Shown here: piece by piece, positions 56,265 to 64,000 of the stretch
Numbering within the stretch: the stretch's first letter is position 1
Layout: each line of letters opens with the position of its first letter
NCBI RefSeq assembly: GCF_910594005.1
Contig: NC_057831.1
Span: 39,948,001-40,012,000 of the forward strand
Length of the DNA: 64,000 nt
Source of the DNA: Cervus elaphus
Taxonomy: Eukaryota; Chordata; Mammalia; Artiodactyla; Cervidae
Direction: 5' to 3'
The notes under the pieces: generated by a model
Databases searched by the model: none
Told to the model about the DNA's origin: nothing
Seen by the model: only the letters and a program-made list of their open reading frames with translations
Position numbers and translations under genes: made by a program

Positions 56265-56329
56265 AAAACACTTCTGCCTTCTAAAGTATTTTCTAGGTAT
56301 AATATCTTTGTATTTTCTAAGATACTATG

Positions 56330-56610
56330 CAAGAAGGCAATGGTACCCCACTCCAGTACTCGTGCCTGGAAAATCCCATGGACGGAGGTGCCTGGTAGGC
56401 TGCAGTCCATGGGGTCGCAAAGAGTCAGACACGACTGAGCAACTTCACTTTCACTTTTCACTTTTATGCATTGGAGAAGGAAATGGCAACCCACTCCAGT
56501 GTTCTTGCCTGGAGAATCCCAGGGACGGGGGAGCCTGGTGGGCTGCCATCTATGGGGTCGCACAGAGTCAGACACGACTGAAGTGACTTAGCGGCAGCAG
56601 CAGCAGCAAA
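56330..56610 (+). mobile_element. Complete Bov-A2 SINE dimer, plus strand
   Basis: Two units joined by 'cttcactttcacttttcact', ending in an (AGC)n tail (about 56590-56608). An exact target-site duplication, atactatg, lies at 56322-56329 and 56611-56618. It is nearly the reverse complement of the element at 36624, so both are recent members of one subfamily. Confidence 0.95.
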
Positions 56611-56798
56611 ATACTATGACTTAGGAAGTCAAGAACGAAAGTGGATACCAGGTACATAAGTAAAGATTTCCAATAGCAGCGTAAAAGATCTTTTCCAGAA
56701 ACCAGTGTGTTTCTGTATTTGCAGTAAGTAGCATCTGTTTCACTTAGAAGAAAGGTCAATAGTGTTCCTTTTGTGTCCAGTTCTCCTTATGGAAGTAT

Positions 56799-57014
56799 GT
56801 GTGTGTGCTCTGTCATTCAGTCGTGTCTGACTCTTTGCAACCCCATGATTTCCTCTGTCCATGGTGTTTCCTAGGAACACCAGGCAACACCAGGCAACAC
56901 CAGGTTTGCCATTTCCTTCTCCAGGAGATCTTCTGACCCAGAGATCTAACCTGCAGCTCCTACAGCTCCTGCTTTGACCAATGGGTTTTATTTTCACCAC
57001 CATCGGGGAAGCCC
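56799..57014 (-). mobile_element. Bov-tA SINE with a tandem expansion
   Basis: Tail 'ctgtcattcagtcgtgtctg', head end 'accatcggggaagccc'. In place of the usual single 'caggcaagaatactgg' there are three successive 'aacaccaggc'-type units (about 56875-56902), a local tandem growth not seen in other copies here. Confidence 0.88.
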
Positions 57015-57096
57015 ATGGAGATATGGGAGGGTTGTATTTGTCTGCCTCCTTGAAAGGCAAAAGCATATATGTGTGGCTTGTTTTGGTCAATAGAGT

Positions 57097-60000
57097 ATCA
57101 GTTCAGTTCAGTAGCTTAGTCGTGTCCAACTGTTTGTGACCCCATGGTCTGCAGCATGCCAGGCTTCCCTGTCCCTCACCAACTCCTGAAGCTTGCTTAA
57201 ACACATGTCCATCAAGTCAGTGATGCCATCCAACCATTTCATCCTCTGTCATCTCCTTCTTCTCCTGCCTTCAACCTTTCCCAGCAACAGTGTCTTTCCC
57301 AGTGAATCAGTTCTTTGCATCAGGTGTATTGGAGTTTCAGTTTCAGCATCAGTCCTTCCAATGAATATTCAGGACTTATTTCCTTTAGGATGACTGGTTG
57401 GATCTCCTTGCAGTCCAAGAGACTCTCAAGAGTCTTCTCCAACACCACAGTTCAAAAGCATCACTTCTTCCACGCTCAGCTTTCTTTATAGTCCAACTCT
57501 CACATCCACACATGACTACTGGAAAAACCATAGATTTGACTAAATGGACCTTTGTAAGTAAAGTAATGTCTCTGCTCTTTAATATGCTATCTAGGTTGGT
57601 CATAACTTTTCTTCCATGGACAAGTGTCTTTTAATTTCATGGCTGCAGTTACCATCTGCAGTGATTTTGGAGCCCCCATAAAGAAAATCTGCCATTGTTT
57701 CCACTGTTTCCCCATCTATTTGACATGAAGTGATTGGACTGGATGCCATGATCTTAGCTTTCTGCATGTTGAGTTTCAAGTCAACTTTTTCACTCTCCTC
57801 TTTCACTTTCATCAAGAGGCTCTGTAGTTCTTCACTTTCTGCCATAAGGGTGGTGTCTTCTGCATATCTGAGGTTATTGATATTTCTCCCAGAAATCTTG
57901 ATTCCAGCTTGTGCTTCATCCAGCCCGGCATATCACATGATGTACTCTGCATATAAGTTAAACAAGCAGGGTGACAATATACAGCCTTTCCTGATTTGGA
58001 ACCACTCTGCTGTTACATGTCCAGTTCTAACTGTTGCTTCTTGACCTGCATACAGATTTCTCAAGAGGCATGTCAGGTGGTCTGGTGTTCCCATCTCTTT
58101 AAGAATTTTTCAGTTTCTTGGGACCCACACAAAGGCTTTGGTGTAGTCATAGAGCAAAAGTAGATGTGTTTCTGGAACTCTCCTACTTTTTCCATGATCC
58201 AATGGATGTTGGCAGTTTGATCTCTGGTTCCTCTGCCTTTTCTAAATCCAACTTGAACATCTGGAAGTTCATGGTTTGTGTACGGTCGAAGCCTGGCTTG
58301 GAGAATTTTAAGCATTATATTGCTAGCATGTGAGGTGAGTGAAATTGTGCGGTAGTTTGACCATTCTTTGGCATTGCCCTTCTTTGAAATCAAAATGAAA
58401 ACTGATCTTTTCCAGTCCTGTGGCCACTGCTGAGTTTTCCAAATTTGCTGGCATATTGAGTGCAGTGTTTTCAAAGCATCATCTTTCAGTATTTGAAATA
58501 GCTTAACTGGAATTTGACCACCTAACTTAGCTTTGTTCATAGTAATGCTTCCTAAGGCCCACATTCCAGGATGTCTGGCACTAGGTGAGTGATGAAGATC
58601 TTTTTTGTATAGTTCTTCTGTGTATTCTTGCCACCTTGTCTTAATATCTTCTGCTTCTGTTATGTCCATACCATTTCTGTCCTTTATTATGCCCTTTATT
58701 TTTTATGCCTTTTATTTATTATGTCCTTTATTCTGTCCTTTATTCGTATTTATCTTTGCATGAAATGTCCCCTTGGTATCTCTAATTTTCTTGAAGAAAT
58801 CTCTAGTCTTTCCCATCCCATTGTTTTCCTCTATTTCTTTGCAATGACCACTGAGGAAGGCTTTCTTATATCTCCTTGCTATGCTTTGGAACTCTGCATT
58901 CAAATGAGTATATCTTCTCCTTTCTCCTTTGCCTTTAGCTTCCTTTCTTTTCTCAGCTATTTGTAAGGCCTCCTCAGACAACCATTTTGCCTTTTTTGCA
59001 TTTCTTTTTCTTGGGAATGATCTTGATCACTGCCTCCTATACAATGTCACAAACCTTTGCCCATAGTTCTTCAGGTACTGTATCAGATCTAATCCCTTTA
59101 ATCAATTTGTCACTTCCACCATATAATTGTAAGGGATTTGATTTAGGTCATACCTGAATGATCTAGTGGTTTTCTCTACTTTCTTCAACTTAAGTCTGAA
59201 TTTGGCAATAAGGAGTTCATGATCTGAGCCACAGTCAGCTCTGGTCTTGTTTTTGCTGACTGTATGTAGCTTCTCCATCTTTGGCTGCTAAGAATATAAT
59301 CAATCCATTTTTGGTATTGACCATCTGGTGATGCCCATGTGTGTAGAGTCTTATCTTGTGTTTTTGTAAGAGGATGTTTGCTATGAACAGTTCGTTCTCT
59401 TGGCAAAACTCTGTTAGTCTTTGACCTGCTTCATTCTGTACTCCAAGGCCAAATTTGCCTGTTACTCCAGGTATCTCTTGACTTCCTACATTTGCATTCC
59501 AGTCCCCTGTAATGAAAAGGACATATTTTTGGGGTGCTAGTTCTAGAAGATCTTGTAGTTCTTCATAGAACCTGTCAACTTCAGTTTCTTCAACATTACT
59601 GATTGGGGCATAGACTTGGATTACTGTGATATTGAATGGTTTGCCTTAGAAACGGCCAGAGATCATTCTGTCATTTTTGAGACTGCATCCAAGCACTGCA
59701 TTTCAGACTCTTTTGTTGACTATGATGACTACTCCGTTTCTTCTAAGGGATTCTTGCCCACAGTAGTAGATATAATGGTCATCTGAGTTAAATTCACCCA
59801 TTCCAGTCCTTTTTGGCTCACTGATTCCTAAAATGTCAATGTTCACTCTTGCCATCTCCTGTTTGACCACTTCCAATTTACCTTGATTTGTGGACCTAAC
59901 ATTCCAGCTTCCTATGCAATATTGCTCTTTACAGCATTGGAATTTACTTCCATCCCCAGTCCACAACTGCGTGTTGTTTTTAATTTGGCTCTGTCCCCTC

Positions 60001-60717
60001 ATTCTTTCTGGAGTTACTTTTCCACTGATCTCTAGTAGCATATTCGGCACCTACTGAGCTGGGAAGTTCATCTTTCAGTGTCCTATCTTTTTGCCTTTTC
60101 ATACTGTTCATGGGGTTCTCAAGGCAAGAATACCGAAGTGGTTTGCCATTCCCTTCTCTAGTGGACCACATTTTGTCAGAACTATCCACCATGATACGTC
60201 CATCTTGAGTGCTACACAACATAGCTCATAGTTTCATTGAGTAGACAAGGCTGTGGTCCATGTGATCAGTTTGGGTAGTTTTCTATGATTGTGGTTTTCA
60301 TTCTGTCTGCCCTCTGTTGGATAAGAGGCTTATGGAAGCTTCCTGATGGGAGAGACTGACTGAGGGGGTTACTGGGTCTTGTTCTGATGGGAGTGGCCAT
60401 TGTCAGTAAAACTTTAGTCATATTTTCCGTTGATGGGCAGGGCTGTGTTCCCTCCCTGTTTCTTGCCTGAGGCCAAACTGTGGTGGAGGTAATGAAGATA
60501 AACCTCCTCCTTCAAAAGGTTTCATGTGTTGGCGCACTCCATGCCCCTGACCCTGCAGCAGGCCACCACCAACCCACGCCTCCACCAAAGACTCCTGGAC
60601 ACCCATGGCAAGTCCGGCTCAGTCTCTTGTCAAGTCACTCCTCCTTTTACCTGGGTTTTGGTGTGCACAGATTTTGTTTGTGCCCTCCAAGAGGCTGTTT
60701 CCCCAGTCCTGTGTAAA
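57097..60717 (-). mobile_element. BovB LINE, about 3.6 kb, near complete but dead
   Basis: The minus strand holds, in order, a 5' untranslated-type region (60717-60060), an endonuclease fragment at 60050-59703 with GSWNVRSTNQGKLEVVKQEM and ISEPKRTGMGEFNSDDHYI, RT N-terminal text at 58669-58073, RT palm text at 57845-57600 and C-terminal text at 57603-57385. Its tail is TCAGTTCAGTTCAG-like. The reading frame is interrupted many times. The RT active site reads YAED instead of YADD (57855-57866), and a low-complexity expansion lies at 58680-58745. It shares orientation with the BovB end at 53748. Confidence 0.95.
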
Positions 60718-60790
60718 ATAAAAATATAAGCAGAAGTAATATCTGTCATTTCTAGGCTGCAGTTTTAGGAGTGAGTGTGCAATTTGCCAG

Positions 60791-61002
60791 ACTTCCCAGG
60801 TGGTACTAGTGGTAGAGGACTCGCTTGCCATCACAGGAGATGTAAAAGATGCAGTTTGGATCCCTGGGTCAATAAGATTTCCTGGAGAAGGAAACAGCAA
60901 CCCACTCCAGTATTCTTGCCTGGGAAATCCATGGACAGAGGAGCCTGGTGGGCTACAGCCTATTCGGTTGCAAAGAATCAGACACAACTGAGCAACTAAC
61001 CT
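60791..61002 (+). mobile_element. Bov-tA SINE, plus strand
   Basis: Head 'cttcccaggtggtactagtg', with the same head insertion ('ggagatgtaaaagatgca') as at 42122, and tail end 'cacaactgagcaactaac'. Its last 73 bases are the left part of a block that recurs at 61502. Confidence 0.92.
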
Positions 61003-61108
61003 TCCATTCTTTCCATTGGCAAATGTACACCATAAAAATGGAGGCTCCTGTATCCTGAGTGCCTGAGTCAGGATGGTGGAGAGCAGAGCTTCCAAGCTGG
61101 CCTGTGAT
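60930..61108 (+). repeat. Direct duplication, copy 1 (SINE tail plus unique flank)
   Basis: The first 73 bases are SINE tail, the remaining 106 are non-SINE flank. The block recurs 572 bases later with roughly 20 substitutions and a 2-base gap by my hand alignment, about 88% identity. Both copies share cattggcaaatgtacaccat. Confidence 0.93.
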
Positions 61109-61501
61109 GGTCATAAGGAAGGGATGAGAAATAAGCATCTATTACTTTGAGGCACTGCAATTATTTAGCTGTTTGGTACTATTGAACAACTTTATTTATC
61201 ATGACTCATAACTTGATCTGAGGCATTTTTGCTTGTTTTCCAATTTTTGACTATGTTCTAGATACATAAGCAATTATTATAGCCAACACTTTTTCTTTAT
61301 TTTTGAAAGATTAAAACCAATTTTTGAATAAGAACTCCCAGGGCAATGAGTGGGTTCAAAGCATTCTGAACAAAGCTTTCAGTTCACTGCTTTTGGGCCT
61401 TTTGCAGTTATTTTGATGACTCTGAATACCTATTGGACTCAGGTCTAAAGGGCAACATTTCTGTACAGTGACGAGAATTTCTGTGATGCTGCCAAAGTGT
61501 T
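61109..61501. other. Unrecognised spacer between the two duplicate copies
   Basis: About 390 bases without recognised repeats. Confidence 0.5.
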
Positions 61502-61678
61502 CATGGACAGAGGAGCCTGGCAGGCTACAATCCCTGCGGTTGCAGAGTCAGACACGACTGAGCAACTAACCTTCTATTCTTTCCATTGGCAAATGTACAC
61601 CATAAAATTGGAGGCTACTGCATTCTGAGTGTCTGAGTCAGGATGGTGGTGAGAAGAGCTGCCAAGATGGTCTGTGAT
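61502..61678 (+). repeat. Direct duplication, copy 2 (SINE tail plus unique flank)
   Basis: Begins within the SINE tail (catggacagaggagcctggc) with no SINE head, and ends in 'ggtctgtgat'. It has no poly(A) and no evident target-site duplication, so segmental duplication seems likelier than retrotransposition. Confidence 0.93.
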
Positions 61679-62790
61679 ATAACTCACTTGCATTTATCAT
61701 AACAGAAAATTTGTTGAGGTTTCCTTAATGAGCTCTCAACTGTCTGGGTGCTGCTTTTTGGTGGATTAGCTTCCCCAAGACAGAGTGCTTCAAAAGGCAG
61801 AAGAGCTAGAAATATTCCATGGTATAGCCACAACATACTCTGTCCCAAGAGTGGTGGCAAAGGGACTCCAGTCCCACCCAATTTCCTAAACCTGTGTGCA
61901 TTGCAACCTAAAAATCCACACCAATCTGAAAGCATATGGATGCCATTTATTTCATTTCCTTTGCAGAAGAGTACTTTGGGAAACACTTCTCTCTTTCCCC
62001 ACCCCTCTGTCTTATCATTTGAAGGCTACAGAGGAATTAAATTCATCTTGAAGGAGTGTTTATGAATTAGATTGTGACCATTACTTAAATGATTAAATAC
62101 TCAAGAGAGATAATGCAACCCAGAGACCATGTCACAAGAGGGAACTGTGGTTATCGTCAATTACTGTTCATTTGCTATAAACATGGCTATGAGCCAACCT
62201 TGGAGGGGAAATGTGCAGTTGGTAAATGACGTATTTGGCATCTCCATCTGTTTCTTTCCTTACTCCTTTAGCATTTGTTCTGGATTCATTATGCTTCTCT
62301 GAGCACTAAACTCCAATCATATAAGGACCTCACAAACTTCTTCCCAATCTGAGGACACAGTCCCATGTCTCTCATCATATTAGGGCATCATTGCAGAGCT
62401 ACAGCCAGAGTACTAAGGAATCACATCTCTGAAAAAGATTCTAGTCTCCAGAAAAAAGTCCAGGATAGGTTTGGAAGATGTTAGCAGTTTTCTCAAGCTT
62501 ACTTAGTGCTTTCAGATGAATAAAGCATAGCACTGTTATAGGTCACCAATTAATTATATATGGATTTTGGATATTAGAGGATGGTCAATCATGAAGAACC
62601 TTTTGGACTTAGGGCTATTAAAGAGCCTATTTCTTAGTTAACACTGTAATTGACTCCACCGCATCTGTTCCACTCTGCCCACCTTGTATTGACACCATTC
62701 TGCTTGAAGAGTTAGACTCAGCTTCAGGGGTGGGACTTGCATAGTCTAAGCCAATCATAGCAATCCTATTTCACTTAATATTATTGATAG
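61679..62790. other. Unrecognised sequence
   Basis: A 105-codon plus frame (61748-62065) and a 100-codon minus frame overlap here; neither shows motifs I know. The right end (about 62650-62760, 'aggggtgggacttgcatagt') may be part of an old LTR-type repeat. Confidence 0.35.
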
Positions 62791-62988
62791 TGTTGGGTGC
62801 TTAGTCATGTCTGACTCTGCAACCCGCAGACTGTAGCCCACCAGGCTCCTCTGTCCATGGGATTTCCCAGCAAATATACTGGAATGGGTTGCCATTTCCT
62901 CCTCCAGGGGATCTTCCCAACCCAGAGATCAAACTTCCGACTCCTACATCTCCTGCATTGAAAGTGGATTCTTTACCTCTAAGCCACC
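62791..62988 (-). mobile_element. Bov-tA SINE, end of head lost
   Basis: From 'tgttgggtgcttagtcatgt' to 'tacctctaagccacc'. It lacks 'agggaagcc'. 'tctgactctgcaacccgcag' shows an internal 8-10 base deletion. Confidence 0.9.
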
Positions 62989-64000
62989 ATTACTCAACTC
63001 TATTCCACTAACCCTGGCAAATATCTCAGGGATTAGCCAGTTAGCATAAAGCTTTATTCAGGAGCATGCAAATCACCTAACTCAAGGCAGTAGATGGAGG
63101 AAGTTCTAGCCAATAACCCCTGGTCGATGAGGTATATGAACCAAGTAAGTTGTGTCACTTCCAAGTCAAATATTCAATTGCCAGCATAAGGAATTTGGGT
63201 GTTTTGTTCTCTCTGCTGTAGTGCATTGCTGAGTTCCTACATGAAAGACCGTAAACCAAAAAGCCTTTAGAGGTGAAACAGACTTAAGACGAATGAGAAA
63301 CAAAACTTTTGTCATTAAGTACTGAGACTTGGGATCTCTTTGTTACTGTAGAAATAGGCTGCATCTATGGTAAAAACTTAACAGTTGCAAGGCAGAAGGT
63401 GAGGAAATTGATATCAGTTTAGCAGGATATTGATCCATTTTATGGCCGTGACAAAATAATTGGCAAAACTGTTATACAGTCAATGTACTTGTGGATCTAT
63501 AAGAAGCGGTTGGAAAACAGGTCACCAGTAGTAGTTCACAGTGATTGCTGTTGGCTGCTATTGACAAGTCATTATGAGAGAAATAAACTCAGGAAAGAAC
63601 CGATTTTAAATTCAATTTTAAAGCAGAATTTAAAGGGAAAAGATGAAATTCAGAAATTCAAAACCAGGCTGGGTTGGAAAAGGCACCTGCTTATTATCTC
63701 CAAACAGTAAAAGTAAAATCAAAAATTATGATTGTCAAAAATGTCCAGTGAAATTTTCATGTGATTAGCTGTCTTCAGGGCAAACATTAGACTAAAGACG
63801 GGATGTCTTTTACTTACATAAATTTTCTCAGTGAAAAGATTGCATTCGAGGTGAGGCTTTGCCACAGAAGCTCTACAACCTCAAAACGGGTCCATAGTCA
63901 ATCAAAAGAAACATGTCTATAACTGAGAAAATGATGAAATACAGTTGATATGAAAACTAAGTCTCAAATGAACTGAGTTCCTGGCTACTGGTCCACAGAG
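62989..64000. other. Mostly unrecognised; possible ancient LTR-type repeat
   Basis: The part to about 63375, including 'gtactgagacttgggatctc' and 'tttgttactgtagaaatagg', resembles the end of a common mammalian repeat that may begin left of the SINE near 62650, in which case the SINE is nested in it. I cannot name the family. Nothing seen to the right edge beyond short frames. Confidence 0.35.

Overview
This window looks like ordinary non-coding DNA (intergenic or deep-intronic) from a pecoran ruminant, most likely a bovid such as cattle, sheep, goat or buffalo. The diagnosis rests on repeats: dozens of Bov-tA SINEs (tRNA-like head fused to a tail shared with the BovB 3' end), several Bov-A2 SINEs with (AGC)n tails, multiple BovB (RTE-type) LINE copies, and ruminant L1 3' ends. 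Species cannot be resolved by eye. The sequence is AT-rich and I see no CpG-dense island. I recognise no host protein-coding gene, no functional RNA gene and no CRISPR array. Almost every open frame above about 80 codons is a translated SINE or a BovB/L1 fragment.

Layout. 1-22 kb is AT-rich sequence with scattered SINEs, MIR/L2 relics, short BovB and L1 ends, and a near-pure poly(T) insertion flanked by a target-site duplication at 10.7 kb. 22.8-30 kb is one old minus-strand L1 with visible nesting: a Bov-tA in its 3' part, and a younger L1 end in its 5' part that was itself split by a BovB carrying a recognisable reverse-transcriptase domain. 30-45 kb holds decayed L2 and MIR copies used as landing sites by younger SINEs, including a SINE inside a SINE at 32 kb and a BovB tail inside a MIR at 35 kb. 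44-53 kb holds hAT-Charlie-type DNA transposon relics, one with a MER20 nested inside it, plus AT-rich microsatellites. 53.7-60.7 kb contains two minus-strand BovB copies, one about 3.6 kb with endonuclease and reverse-transcriptase remnants, together with an MLT1-like solo LTR and a complete Bov-A2 dimer. 60.8-61.7 kb contains a diverged direct duplication of about 178 bp joining a SINE tail to unique flank.

The elements do not cooperate as a pathway. Their relationship is historical: ancient MIR, L2, hAT and old L1 copies form the substrate, BovB and ruminant L1 landed on them, and Bov-tA/Bov-A2 SINEs landed last. Most calls rest on remembered family consensus sequences without alignment, so boundaries are good to roughly 5-20 bases unless a target-site duplication fixes them. 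I found no convincing new biological system. The best leads are the nested insertions, the tail-only insertion, the duplicated SINE-plus-flank block, a long antisense frame through BovB, and a weak candidate terminal exon at 40.2 kb.
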